Shown in pieces: positions 9,014 to 18,280 of a stretch of DNA of 64,000 nucleotides. Position 1 is the first letter of the stretch. Each line of letters starts with the position of its first letter. This DNA is from Pseudomonas sp. AL03 (GTDB lineage Bacteria; Pseudomonadota; Gammaproteobacteria; Pseudomonadales; Pseudomonadaceae), in the NCBI RefSeq assembly GCF_029960815.1, contig NZ_JASBRE010000001.1, forward strand, positions 310,001 to 374,000, read 5' to 3'. A program made the translations under genes and the position numbers. The notes under the pieces were generated by a model, which had not been told where the DNA came from, made no database searches, and saw nothing but the letters and a program-made list of their open reading frames with translations.

Positions 9014-11218
9014 ATGACTCCCTTGCCCGCACCTCTGCGCTGGCTGTATTCCCTTGAGTGGCGCCGGGGTTTCTTCGACTGGGCGCGCAGCGATGGCGTG
9101 ACCTGGGTCTACATGTTCAAGGTGTTGTTCGCCGCGTTCCTGACCCTGTGGCTGGCCATGCGTCTGGAGTTGCCGCAACCGGGCACGGCGATGATCACCG
9201 TGTTCATTGTCATGCAACCGCAAAGCGGGCACGTGTTGGCCAAGAGTTTCTATCGCTTCCTCGGCACGTTGGCCGGCTCGGCGGTGATGGTCGCGCTGAT
9301 TGCCTTGTTCGCCCAAAACACCGAGCTGTTCCTCGGTTCGCTGGCGATTTGGGTGGGCATCTGCTCGGCCGGCGCGGCGCGGTATCGCAACTTCCGCGCC
9401 TACGGTTTCGTGCTCGCCGGATACACCGCGGCGATGGTCGGTTTGCCCGCATTGGCCCACCCGGACGGTGCGTTCATGGCCGCTGTGTGGCGGGTGCTGG
9501 AAATCTCCTTGGGGATTATTTGCTCCACGCTGGTCAGCGCCGCGATCCTGCCGCAAACCGCCAGTGCCGCGATGCGCAACGCCTTGTATCAGCGCTTCGG
9601 CGTGTTCGCATTGTTTGTCACCGATGGTTTGCGCGGTCGCAGCAAACGGGAGGCTTTTGAGGCGAGCAACGTGCGCTTCATCGCCGAGGCCGTGGGGCTG
9701 GAAGGGTTGCGCAGCGTCACTGTGTTCGAAGACCCGCACATGCGCCGGCGCAACGGTCGGCTCAGTCGACTGAACAGCGAGTTTATGGGCATCACTACGC
9801 GCTTCAACGCCCTGCACCAATTGCTTGAACGCTTGCGCAGCAGCGGCACCGATCACGTGGTCGCGGCGATCAAACCGGGTTTACAGGACCTCGCCGAACT
9901 GCTCGACGGCTTCAGCGGCCGTGCCCTGACCAACGCCGATGCGGGGCGTCTGGTCATCGCGCTGACCGCCTATAAAGAAGGTTTGCCGGCGCGCGTTCGT
10001 AGCTTGCGAGCGATCTTTCAGGAGAGCCATCCGAGCGACGCCGAGCAGCTGGATTTTCACACTGCCTACGAATTGCTCTATCGCTTCGTCGATGACTTGC
10101 ACAGTTATGCACAGACCCACGCGTCGCTGGCTGATCACCGCCATGCGCGCGAGCGTTGGGATGAACCGTTCACCCCGCAAACCAACTGGATGGCGTCGGC
10201 CGCCTCGGGTATTCGCGCGGCATTCATTCTGGTTGTTCTGGGCAGCTATTGGGTCGCCACCGCGTGGCAGAGCGGCGCGACCATGACGCTGATCGCCGCT
10301 GCGACCGTGGGCCTTTCAGCGGCGACACCGAATCCAAAACGCATGGCATTTCAGATGGCTTGCGGGACGTTGCTCGGGGCACTGATCGGCTTCGTCGAGA
10401 TGTTTTTCATCTTCCCCTGGATCGATGGTTTTCCGTTGCTCTGCGTGATGCTCGCGCCGGTGATTGTGCTCGGTTCGTTCCTGACTTCGCGGCCGCATTA
10501 CGCCGGCGTGGGCCTCGGTTTGCTGATCTTCTTCAGCACCGGTTCGGTGCCGGACAACCTCACTGTTTACAACCCGTACGCCTTTATCAACGACTACATC
10601 GCCATGGTGCTCGGCATGCTGGTCTGTGCAGCCGCCGGGGCGATTATTCTGCCGCCCAACAGTCGCTGGTTGTGGCGTCGGCTGGAGCAGGATTTGCGCG
10701 GCCAAGTGGTGTACGCCATCAGCGGCAAACTCAAGGGTTTGGCGTCGAGTTTCGAAAGCAGCACCCGCGACCTGCTGCATCAGGCCTATGGTCTCGCGGC
10801 AGGGCAGCCGCAGGTACAACGGGACTTGCTGCGCTGGATGTTTGTGGTGCTGGAAGTCGGTCACGCGATCATTGAGTTACGCAAGGAACAGGCGATCCTG
10901 CCGGTGCATCCGGCCTATGCCGAATCTCAACCCTGGCGTCAGTCCATCAGGGTGATGGGCCGCTCGCTGGTGCGGCTGTTTCTGCAACCGAGCCAGAGCA
11001 ATCTGGAGCGTGGATTGATCGCCGTCGATCACGCGCTCAGCCGTGTGCAAGCCACCGACGAACCTTTCGCGCCGCACTTCGACACCTCGGCCCTGCGTCG
11101 GGTGAAGAGCTACCTGCACTTCATCCGCACCTCGTTGCTGGACCCGCAATCACCGCTTGCCGGCTACATAAATGCCAACGCCACCGCCAAGCCCCAAGGA
11201 CTTGAACATGCCTCGTGA
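9014..11218 (+). CDS. FUSC-family inner-membrane efflux pump (AaeB-like)
   Basis: A 734-residue membrane protein with two hydrophobic bundles (about 30-190 and 400-540), each followed by a soluble region, the plan of the FUSC/AaeB family. The phrases PGTAMITVFIVMQPQSG and SGATMTLIAAATVGLSA are typical of its two halves. AaeB relatives export hydroxylated aromatic acids; the substrate here is not known. The gene overlaps the following DUF1656 gene by 11 bases, which suggests translational coupling. Confidence 0.9.
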   Translation: MTPLPAPLRWLYSLEWRRGFFDWARSDGVTWVYMFKVLFAAFLTLWLAMRLELPQPGTAMITVFIVMQPQSGHVLAKSFYRFLGTLAGSAVMVALIALFAQNTELFLGSLAIWVGICSAGAARYRNFRAYGFVLAGYTAAMVGLPALAHPDGAFMAAVWRVLEISLGIICSTLVSAAILPQTASAAMRNALYQRFGVFALFVTDGLRGRSKREAFEASNVRFIAEAVGLEGLRSVTVFEDPHMRRRNGRLSRLNSEFMGITTRFNALHQLLERLRSSGTDHVVAAIKPGLQDLAELLDGFSGRALTNADAGRLVIALTAYKEGLPARVRSLRAIFQESHPSDAEQLDFHTAYELLYRFVDDLHSYAQTHASLADHRHARERWDEPFTPQTNWMASAASGIRAAFILVVLGSYWVATAWQSGATMTLIAAATVGLSAATPNPKRMAFQMACGTLLGALIGFVEMFFIFPWIDGFPLLCVMLAPVIVLGSFLTSRPHYAGVGLGLLIFFSTGSVPDNLTVYNPYAFINDYIAMVLGMLVCAAAGAIILPPNSRWLWRRLEQDLRGQVVYAISGKLKGLASSFESSTRDLLHQAYGLAAGQPQVQRDLLRWMFVVLEVGHAIIELRKEQAILPVHPAYAESQPWRQSIRVMGRSLVRLFLQPSQSNLERGLIAVDHALSRVQATDEPFAPHFDTSALRRVKSYLHFIRTSLLDPQSPLAGYINANATAKPQGLEHAS

Positions 11219-11408
11219 AATCGCCTTCCACGGCGTGTACATGCCGACCATGACTTTGATGTTTTTCATCGCAGCGGCACTGGGCTGGGCGCTGGACCGG
11301 TTCCTGTCCAGGTTCGATCTGTACCGCTTCTTCTGGCACCCGGCGCTGCTGCGCCTGAGTTTGTTTACCTGTCTGTTCGGCGCCTTGGCGCTGACTGTTT
11401 ACCGTTGA
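11208..11408 (+). CDS. DUF1656 small membrane protein (AaeX-like)
   Basis: A 66-residue protein with two hydrophobic segments. The opening MPREIAFHGVYMPT matches DUF1656, the small membrane component found between the pump and adaptor genes of AaeXAB-like exporters. The ATG at 11208 lies inside the end of the FUSC gene, with AAGGA about 6 bases upstream. Its exact role is not known, but the conserved position argues for a part in the exporter. Confidence 0.88.
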   Translation: MPREIAFHGVYMPTMTLMFFIAAALGWALDRFLSRFDLYRFFWHPALLRLSLFTCLFGALALTVYR

Positions 11409-11447
11409 CTCTCTACCACTGACTCTCTATCACTGAAGAAGGCCCTG

Positions 11448-12317
11448 ATGAAAAAGCTTTTCAGCCTGCTCGCCACCCTGTTGGTGCTGGCCCTTGCGAT
11501 ATGGATCGGCCGGACCCTCTGGGTGCATTACATGGACACGCCGTGGACCCGCGACGGCCGGGTGCGCGCCGACATCATCAACGTGGCGGCGGACGTTACC
11601 GGCGAAGTGGTGGACGTGCCGGTGCGTGATAACCAACAGGTGAAGAAGGGCGATTTGCTGATGCGGATCGACCCCGAGCACTACCGCATCGCGGTCAAAC
11701 AGGCGCAGTCGCTGGTGGCGTCTCGCAAATCGACGTGGGAGATGCGCAAGGTCAATGCCCACCGCCGCGCCGACATGGACAACCTGGTGATCTCCAGGGA
11801 AAACCGCGACGACGCCAGCAACATCGCCGACTCGGCGTTAGCCGATTACCAGCACGCTCAGGCGCAACTGGAAGCCGCCGAACTGAACCTCAAACGCACC
11901 GAGGTCCGCGCAGCGGTGGACGGGTACGTGACCAACCTCAATGTGCATCGCGGCGATTACGCGCGCATCGGTGACGCGAAAATGGCCGTGGTCGACATGA
12001 ACTCGTTCTGGGTCTACGGCTTCTTCGAAGAAACCAAATTGCCCCACGTGCGGGTCGGCGATAAAGCCGACATGCAGTTGATGAGCGGCGAAGTGCTGAA
12101 GGGGCATGTGGAGAGTATTTCTCGCGGTATCTACGACCGCGATAACCCGGAAAGTCGTGAGCTGATTGCGGACGTGAACCCGACCTTTAACTGGGTGCGG
12201 TTGGCGCAACGGGTGCCGGTGCGGATTCACATTGATGAAGTGCCGGAGGGTGTGATATTGGCGGCGGGGATTACTTGTACGGTTGTGGTGAATGCGCAGC
12301 AAGAGCAAAGGCAGTAA
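11448..12317 (+). CDS. HlyD-family periplasmic adaptor (AaeA-like)
   Basis: A 289-residue membrane-fusion protein. One N-terminal membrane helix (residues 5-25) anchors it. The biotinyl-lipoyl-like half motif is at RVRADIINVAADVTGEV, a helical hairpin follows at about 90-150, and the second half motif is RAAVDGYVTNLNVHRGDY. It would join the FUSC pump to the outer-membrane factor. It is the last of the four-gene operon, 39 bases after the DUF1656 gene. Confidence 0.9.
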   Translation: MKKLFSLLATLLVLALAIWIGRTLWVHYMDTPWTRDGRVRADIINVAADVTGEVVDVPVRDNQQVKKGDLLMRIDPEHYRIAVKQAQSLVASRKSTWEMRKVNAHRRADMDNLVISRENRDDASNIADSALADYQHAQAQLEAAELNLKRTEVRAAVDGYVTNLNVHRGDYARIGDAKMAVVDMNSFWVYGFFEETKLPHVRVGDKADMQLMSGEVLKGHVESISRGIYDRDNPESRELIADVNPTFNWVRLAQRVPVRIHIDEVPEGVILAAGITCTVVVNAQQEQRQ

Positions 12318-12340
12318 GCATCTGCTCCACAGCCATAGCT

Positions 12341-13633
12341 TTAACCGTAAAAACACCGAGCGAGACCGACGCCTTCGGGGCTCAAACCAATAGTGTTGGC
12401 GCTGACGATGATCCGACCTTCCATACCTGATGTCAGCACCACAGGTTCGCTTCGAGATTCAGAGTCGAGGTTGGTAAAGCCCTTGCCGTTAAAACCGGTA
12501 TCCGGTTGGCCATCCGGCTGGAAGCGTGCGACGTACACCCAGCTTCCCGTTGAGGCAACCACGAACCTGTTGTCGGTTTGTGCGAGGGCAGAAGCCCAGC
12601 CGTTGTCGTGTTGTTCATCAAACTGCGTGATCAGGGGTTTGCGGTTATTGAACAGTTGATGCGGTGTGCCATTGGGTGTCACCGCGACGAGTAACCCGGC
12701 GGTCTCCTTCTTGCCAGCAGTGCTGGCTGCGCCGGCGCCGAGCAAGCTGCCATCGGATCTTTCAATGAGCGTGTTGAACTGTGTGGTTCGGTCGGCAACC
12801 TCGACGACATGAAACCCCGGCCTCGCCTTATCGCCGAAACTGACGTCGATTTGTCCGCTGGCATCCAATCGAGCAAGCACAGCAGTATTTTGTTGTTCCT
12901 TGAACTGTGCATATCCGGCAATCACGATCTTCTCCCCTTGAGACACGCAGGCGGTGATTGCCGTCGAAGCATTTGGCAGGCCTGGCAGTTTGAATTCCCA
13001 GCGCCCGTTATTACTAAACTCGCTGTCTGGGGATCCATCCGGCAGCAGGCGTAGCAGAACGCCGGTTGCAGGTCTCGAAACGCTAAGCGATAAATAGCTA
13101 GGACTGATGAGCAATTTGTTGTCAGGCTGCACATGCACTGAAGACATGTCTGTCTGTAGTTCCAGATCTGGCGGGGTTTCGATGATAAGGCGACCGCTTT
13201 CGCCAAATGTCAGGTCAGGCTTGCCCTTTTTATCAAAGCACGCCACCACCAGATCGGCCCAGCCGTCGGTGCGCTCGGTCCAGCCCAGCATGTAGATTTT
13301 GCCGCTTTCGCTTTCTTGAACCGCGAGCTTTCCGCCTGCGGAACTTTGCGTGGCAACAAAATTGCCTGCAATAAAACCTCTGTCGGCGAATGTTGTGTCC
13401 AGTCGGCCATTGCCATCCAGACGTCCCAGTACATAGACGTAAAGATCGTTGCGATACATTTGGGCGCTGAAAATCGTTTTGCCTTGCGAGACACTCGACA
13501 GGCCCTTGAGCAGGCGCGGTAGGGCGAATTCTGGATCTTTGATCAGGTCGTGAAGTGTCAGCGTGCCCTGATCGCCAAAGGCCGGATCCGGTGTGCCGGG
13601 TTGCACGGATGGATTGCGATGGACTGTAGTCAT
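12341..13633 (-). CDS. Delta-60-repeat (putative beta-propeller) protein
   Basis: About 430 residues built from at least six repeats spaced about 50-65 residues apart, each opening with a GxPDxxF-type phrase: GTPDPAFGDQG, GRLDTTFADRG, GKPDLTFGESG, GSPDSEFSNNG, GQIDVSFGDK and GQPDTGFNGKG. These are delta-60 repeats, predicted to form beta blades. There is no signal peptide or membrane segment. The start at 13633 has AGGT upstream; the longer open frame adds 24 residues that look non-coding. No catalytic motif is visible and the role is unknown. It is convergent with the efflux operon. Confidence 0.82.
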   Translation of the reverse strand: MTTVHRNPSVQPGTPDPAFGDQGTLTLHDLIKDPEFALPRLLKGLSSVSQGKTIFSAQMYRNDLYVYVLGRLDGNGRLDTTFADRGFIAGNFVATQSSAGGKLAVQESESGKIYMLGWTERTDGWADLVVACFDKKGKPDLTFGESGRLIIETPPDLELQTDMSSVHVQPDNKLLISPSYLSLSVSRPATGVLLRLLPDGSPDSEFSNNGRWEFKLPGLPNASTAITACVSQGEKIVIAGYAQFKEQQNTAVLARLDASGQIDVSFGDKARPGFHVVEVADRTTQFNTLIERSDGSLLGAGAASTAGKKETAGLLVAVTPNGTPHQLFNNRKPLITQFDEQHDNGWASALAQTDNRFVVASTGSWVYVARFQPDGQPDTGFNGKGFTNLDSESRSEPVVLTSGMEGRIIVSANTIGLSPEGVGLARCFYG

Positions 13634-13991
13634 GATGTACCTGCCGATATAGTTGGATAAAGGGATCGCCACGATGGATTTATCGTTGGCGAAGAGGCTA
13701 TCCACGACATCTTCCGGTTCTCATACAAGACACACGGTCTGTGAGTTCTTCCTCTCTCCCGAGTCTGTGACTGACGGCAGTGAGCCGTCTACTGACAGAA
13801 ATAACAGGTGGCAATGCGCAATCGCTTTATCCCTGACACAGTGTCTCGTGCAAAAAAGTATTCGGTGTAGTCGGTCATGCTGTTTCCTGAAAGTCTGCAA
13901 AGTCTGTTCTGACGCCTTCGCGGGCAAGACCGCTCTCATAAAAAGCACCACCGAACATGTGGGCTTGCTCGCGGTTCGTGTCGACGCGGTC
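13634..13991. other. Intergenic stretch without a convincing gene
   Basis: The stretch lies upstream of the delta-60 gene and downstream of the dehydrogenase gene. Near 13918-13980 it holds REP-like half sites (CGCGGGCAAGAC and GGGCTTGCTCGCGG). Short open frames here lack ribosome sites and family resemblance. Confidence 0.5.
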
Positions 13992-14816
13992 TCAGAGCTG
14001 CCCGCGCAACCCGAACCGCTTCATCAACCCCGACTGCAGTAACCCTTTAGGCAGCAACCCCGCCAACAACGGCAACGCCCGGCTGCCATTGCCCAGACGA
14101 ACCAGCCGCGGCGGTTTGCTCTGCAGCACAGCCTTGAGCAAACCGGCAGCAAACTCACTGGCTGGGGTCGGATTGTCCTGGGACGCTTTGGCCCGCGCGC
14201 GAATACCTTCACGCAGCGGAAACCACGGCGATTGCTCGGTGATCAACTGCTCAGCCTCATGGCCGGCATTCTTGGCAAAACTGGAGGCGATGGCGCCCGG
14301 CTGGACTTCCATGACCCGCACGCCAAATGGCGCCAGTTCCATACGCAGCGCATCGGTCAAGGCATGCACTGCCGCTTTCGAGGCGCAGTAGGCGCCGGCG
14401 AATGGCGTGACCAAAACCCCGGACACGCTGCCGATGTTCACCACCAGACCCTTGGCGCGGCGCAGCACCGGGAACAGGGCGCGGGTGACGCCGACGATCG
14501 CGAACACGTTGGTTTCGAATTGCCGCTGCATGGCCGGCACACCGCCGTCGAGCAACGGCCCCATGGCGCCGTAACCGGCGTTGTTGATCAGCACGTCGAG
14601 GCCGCCATGTTGCTGGTTGATCCGCTCGCTCAAGTGCTCGAGTGCCGCACCGTCGTTGACGTCCAGTTGCACGGCGGTGAAACCGGCAGCGGCCAGAGCC
14701 ACCACGTCTTCAGCCTTGCGGGCGCTGGCCCAGACTTCGTAACCGGCACTTTTGAACACCTCGGCGAGGGCGCGGCCAATGCCGCTGGAACAACCGGTAA
14801 TCAACGCAACGGGCAT
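13992..14816 (-). CDS. Short-chain dehydrogenase/reductase
   Basis: A 274-residue classical SDR. The cofactor motif TGCSSGIG is at residues 7-14, NNAGYG follows strand 4, the catalytic serine is in NIGSVSG, and the active-site pair is YCASK. The start at 14816 is chosen for AAGGA 9 bases upstream; an in-frame ATG 6 codons earlier has no such site. The substrate is not known. The small membrane-protein gene at 14846 lies 29 bases upstream on the same strand, so the two could be co-transcribed. Confidence 0.9.
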   Translation of the reverse strand: MPVALITGCSSGIGRALAEVFKSAGYEVWASARKAEDVVALAAAGFTAVQLDVNDGAALEHLSERINQQHGGLDVLINNAGYGAMGPLLDGGVPAMQRQFETNVFAIVGVTRALFPVLRRAKGLVVNIGSVSGVLVTPFAGAYCASKAAVHALTDALRMELAPFGVRVMEVQPGAIASSFAKNAGHEAEQLITEQSPWFPLREGIRARAKASQDNPTPASEFAAGLLKAVLQSKPPRLVRLGNGSRALPLLAGLLPKGLLQSGLMKRFGLRGQL

Positions 14817-14845
14817 GGCGCGGTCCTTGTGCAAAAAAAAGGGAA

Positions 14846-15310
14846 TTAGTCGGAGAAACTACCTTGCAAACGCTCGGCGCGAAACTCCAGCGTTTGCGGA
14901 CGATAACCAGGACGCAGCGGCGGCAGCGGCAAACAGTCTTCCCAGTTCGCGCCGGCCTGCAGTTCACCGGGGCCGCGATAGCGCGGTGCGGCGTATTGAT
15001 TGTCGGCCAGATTGACCGTGTCGCCCGGCGCATAGGCGGCGATGCGCCAGCGCAGTTCGGTCAGCGGCACGTCGTTGCCGTTGTTCATTTTCAGTTGCAG
15101 CGGGCGATCGGCCGGGCACTGTTCGGGCGCGTAAGTGATGCGCAGCTCCAGGCGCGCCAGTTGCTTGACCTCGCGGTTGTCCATCCAGATCACCCACGTT
15201 GCCACCACCGCCAATCCGATGGCCGCTGCCACGGAGACCGGCAACGCCTTGGCCGGGTAACGCAGCAACAAAATCAGCCAGGTGATGACCAGCAGGACGC
15301 CGATGAACAT
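14846..15310 (-). CDS. Small membrane protein of unknown function
   Basis: A 154-residue protein. Two hydrophobic segments (about 2-17 and 22-43) are followed by a soluble domain of about 110 residues containing LQLKMNNGNDVPL and NQYAAPRYRGPGE, with a strand-rich pattern. Homologues in pseudomonads are often labelled multidrug transporter, but nothing in the sequence supports transport. It probably shares a transcript with the SDR gene. Confidence 0.7.
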   Translation of the reverse strand: MFIGVLLVITWLILLLRYPAKALPVSVAAAIGLAVVATWVIWMDNREVKQLARLELRITYAPEQCPADRPLQLKMNNGNDVPLTELRWRIAAYAPGDTVNLADNQYAAPRYRGPGELQAGANWEDCLPLPPLRPGYRPQTLEFRAERLQGSFSD

Positions 15311-15390
15311 GTTTGAACGCTCCTTGAACTCATGACCACCATCCTACCGAAGGGCCGAAGGAATGGACATTCGTCGATCAAGGTCCTTTG

Positions 15391-15480
15391 CCGTTGGTCG
15401 GCACTGTAATTTCTGACAGTAGCCACGCTTGTCCACGAACGGTTAGATGACCGCTGGTAAACAGGGACGCCACCGGCATG
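15391..15480 (+). repeat. Direct repeat A1: upstream region shared by the two RHS genes
   Basis: About 90 bases before the first RHS gene are nearly identical to 18281-18370 before the second, with only three or four mismatches. The block includes CACTGTAATTTCTGACAGT and the ribosome-site region AGGGACGCC. It should hold the shared 5' control sequence and marks the left edge of the duplicated unit. Confidence 0.85.
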
Positions 15481-18165
15481 CAGGCCTTGACGATGGGAAT
15501 GCACCACAAAACACCCAGACTGTCCGTTGTCGACCCACGTGGTCTGCCAATCCGTTCGGTTGATTATTGGCGCGAGGTCGAAGGCGTTCCTACTCAGGCA
15601 CGCATCAATCGCACTTTCCATGATGTCGCAGGACGTGCGGTTGAACAGTGGGATCCGCGGCTTTGGGCGCTGAAACAAGAAGAGCCGCTGGCGCCCGCCA
15701 ACCTCATGACGGTGTTTTCGCTGTCGGGTAACGCGCTGTGCATTGACAGCGTCGATGCCGGCTGGCAGCTCAACCTGCCGGGTCTTGGCAGTGAGGTTTT
15801 GCTGAGCTGGGACAGTCGAGGTACGCACCGTGAGATTGAGTACGACGACTTGCTTCGTCCTGGGGCCGTTTTCGAACAAGGCGCCAACGAGCCTCGACGT
15901 TGTGTCGAACGCATGGAGTATGGCAGTCCTCATCAGGGCAGTCAGGAGCAGAACCAGTACGGACAGTTGATTCGTCACGACGACCCCGCAGGTAAATTGA
16001 ACTTCACGGCGTTCAGCATCACTGGCAATTGTATTGAGCAAACCCGACTGTTCGAGGGCGATGAATCAAACGCTCACTTCACCACACGCTGGCGCTTCAG
16101 CCCGCAGGACGAGGTACTGGAGCAAGTCGATGCCAAGCAAAACCGCCAGGCCTTTGAGTTCACCCTCGACGGTCGGTTGCGCGAAAGCCGGTCGCAGTTA
16201 AAAGGCCAGAACGGTTGGCAAACGTTAGTGAGCGATATCCGCTACAACGCCGGGGGGCAAGTCGAACATGAAGTCGCGGGTAACGAGGTGCAAACGATCC
16301 TCATGTATTGCCCTGAAGACGGTCGCCTGATGGAGCGACGGGCGTACAGCGATCGTGCCGGATTGCTACAGCATCTGGTCCACAAGTATGACCGGATCGG
16401 CAATGTGCTGAACATCGAAGACAAGGCGCTACCGGTGCGTTACTTCAATAATCAGCGTATCGATCCGATCAGTTGTTTTGTCTACGACAGTCTGTCCCAA
16501 CTGATCGAGGCGTTTGGCTGGGAGGCGGGAAGTGCGAATCAGGGCCCTGCATCTGTGGGGCGGGTCGATGCGGTAGCAGTCAGCAACTACCACCAGATCT
16601 ACAGCTATGACGAGGGCGGCAATCTGCTGAAACTGACGCACGTCGGCGCACAAAGCCCGGGGCGTGAACTGAAAATCGCTCGGTACAGCAATCGCTGTCT
16701 GCCCTATCGCAACGGCGTACCGCCCACCGAGGTAGAAATCGCAGCCGCGTTCGATGATAGGGGTAATTTGCTGGAGCTGGATAAAGGGCGGTCTTTGATA
16801 TGGGATCTGCGTAACCAATTGCAGTCGGTCAGCCCGGTGAAGCGCGCCTCAGGACTTAATGATCGAGAATCCTATGTCTACGATGGCGGTGGTCAGCGCG
16901 TGCGCAAGATTCGCTCGTTACAGACCAATGCCCGCACCGTGGTGGCTGAAGTGCGTTACTTGCCAGGACTGGAACTGCGTACCGACAGTGGCACCGGGAA
17001 GGTGCTACAGGTCATCACCGCGCAGGCCGGGCTCAATAGTGTCCGGGTGCTGCATTGGGAAATCGATCCGCCGTCCGGCGTGACCAACGATCAGTACCGC
17101 TACAGCCTGGTTGATCATCTGAACTCCTGCACGCTGGAACTCGCCGACGATGCGCGAATCATCAGTCGGGAAACGTATTATCCCTTTGGTGAAACCGCCT
17201 GGTTTGCCGGCCCGAACGACACCGATGGGGATTACAAAACCGTTCGGTATTCGGGGAAGGAGCGAGATGCGACGGGGCTTTATTACTATGGGTTTCGATA
17301 CTACATACCGTGGTTGCAGCGGTGGCTGAATCCCGATCCTGCCGGGAATGTGGATGGTCTGAATTTTTATGCAATGGTTATTAATAATCCGGTGACTTTT
17401 TGGGATGCAAATGGGTTAGCTAAGACTGGAAACTATGAAGTGGACGTTGGGCTAAGTCAGAAGTTGATGCTGAAAGCGGCGATGTTGACGAGCAAGATCA
17501 GCGTTTTTGATAAAGCATCGGGAAAGTACAAAGCGTCAAATGACTTTAAAGTGGTAGAGGTTGGAATGGAGAGCAAGTATCTGGTGAGTGGCGATGAAGT
17601 AAAGAAAAATTTAAGGGACTATAAGGATATTTATAGTCGCCGCGTGAAAGCTTTGCCACAAAGAAAGGTGGGAGGGGAAGAGTCTAATAGTAGTCTGGGG
17701 GAAAGTGTCTCGGGTTACATGTTGCGAAGCGCAAATGACACGTTTGTGGAGGAGTCGAACACTCTGGATGCCCCGAATTATCACCCTGATGCTTTTGTCG
17801 AACGACGATTCTTTGCTGTCCTGAAAAGTGCGGATAAAAATAAGCTGCCCGAACAGCGAAAAATTTTTGGGCTAACCGAGTTGAGCACTTTTACAGAAAA
17901 GGGTAAGACAGAAGTAACTGTTGTTCAAACCGTCGTCCACCCTGACACTCAGGGTGCCGAGGAGCGACCGGGGGAGGAAGTGAGCAACGATGCTTCGATG
18001 GGACGATTACCCCAAATGCGAGGAGTAGGAACTTACTTGACGGTGCAGTCATTAGATTTAGTGTCGAAAGGTACGAAAGTTACAAAAGTTATAACCGAGG
18101 CGATAAATCCGCGCTCCGCCAAGATCGCCAGCAAGTTCGGAGCCAAATGGGTCAAAAAAAGATAA
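15478..18165 (+). CDS. TccC-like RHS-core protein with variable C-terminal tip (GNAT-like)
   Basis: An 895-residue protein resembling the C component of Tc insecticidal toxins. It opens with KTPRLSVVDPRGLPIRSVDYW, compared with KTPSIKVLDNRKLNVRTLEY recalled for TccC. Many YD-type repeats follow. The core ends with RYSGKERDATGLYYYGFRYY and DPAGNVDGLNFYAMVINNPV, then WDANGL at residues 642-647, where TccC proteins cut themselves. After residue 647 the sequence turns AT-richer and unrelated to the neighbouring RHS gene. This tip has features of a GNAT acetyltransferase: VVHPDTQG, then QMRGVG at 846-851 (fits Q/RxxGxG/A), then NPRSAKIASKFGAK. No TcA or TcB gene and no clear immunity gene lies nearby. 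Start: ATG at 15478, though MGMHHKTP five codons in is possible. Confidence 0.85.
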   Translation: MQALTMGMHHKTPRLSVVDPRGLPIRSVDYWREVEGVPTQARINRTFHDVAGRAVEQWDPRLWALKQEEPLAPANLMTVFSLSGNALCIDSVDAGWQLNLPGLGSEVLLSWDSRGTHREIEYDDLLRPGAVFEQGANEPRRCVERMEYGSPHQGSQEQNQYGQLIRHDDPAGKLNFTAFSITGNCIEQTRLFEGDESNAHFTTRWRFSPQDEVLEQVDAKQNRQAFEFTLDGRLRESRSQLKGQNGWQTLVSDIRYNAGGQVEHEVAGNEVQTILMYCPEDGRLMERRAYSDRAGLLQHLVHKYDRIGNVLNIEDKALPVRYFNNQRIDPISCFVYDSLSQLIEAFGWEAGSANQGPASVGRVDAVAVSNYHQIYSYDEGGNLLKLTHVGAQSPGRELKIARYSNRCLPYRNGVPPTEVEIAAAFDDRGNLLELDKGRSLIWDLRNQLQSVSPVKRASGLNDRESYVYDGGGQRVRKIRSLQTNARTVVAEVRYLPGLELRTDSGTGKVLQVITAQAGLNSVRVLHWEIDPPSGVTNDQYRYSLVDHLNSCTLELADDARIISRETYYPFGETAWFAGPNDTDGDYKTVRYSGKERDATGLYYYGFRYYIPWLQRWLNPDPAGNVDGLNFYAMVINNPVTFWDANGLAKTGNYEVDVGLSQKLMLKAAMLTSKISVFDKASGKYKASNDFKVVEVGMESKYLVSGDEVKKNLRDYKDIYSRRVKALPQRKVGGEESNSSLGESVSGYMLRSANDTFVEESNTLDAPNYHPDAFVERRFFAVLKSADKNKLPEQRKIFGLTELSTFTEKGKTEVTVVQTVVHPDTQGAEERPGEEVSNDASMGRLPQMRGVGTYLTVQSLDLVSKGTKVTKVITEAINPRSAKIASKFGAKWVKKR

Positions 18166-18222
18166 AACCCCCGCCCAACCCGCTGCGGGTAGGGAAACGG
18201 AGCGGCTTGGACGGGGGCTTCT
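18166..18222. terminator. Copy of the alginate-operon terminator hairpin
   Basis: A hairpin with arms CCCCCGCCCAA and TTGGACGGGGG directly follows the first RHS gene. It closely matches 21250-21311, the terminator shared by the second RHS gene and algA. It therefore belongs to the duplicated block and probably stops the first RHS transcript. Confidence 0.75.
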
Positions 18223-18231
18223 TGTCTTACC

Positions 18232-18262
18232 GGTCAATCAATCGATAGTTTCACCGACGCGA
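18232..18262 (-). pseudogene. Degenerate remnant of the algA 3' end
   Basis: After the hairpin copy, the bases GGTCAATCA...GTTTCACCGA resemble the end of algA (GGTCAATCACTG...GGTTTTCACCGA at 21321-21349). Read on the minus strand they give SVK followed by a few codons and a TGA stop, against VSVKTIAQ in algA. The match is short, about 30 bases, but it sits in the same place relative to the hairpin. Confidence 0.55.
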
Positions 18263-18280
18263 CATACTCCACCGTATTAA

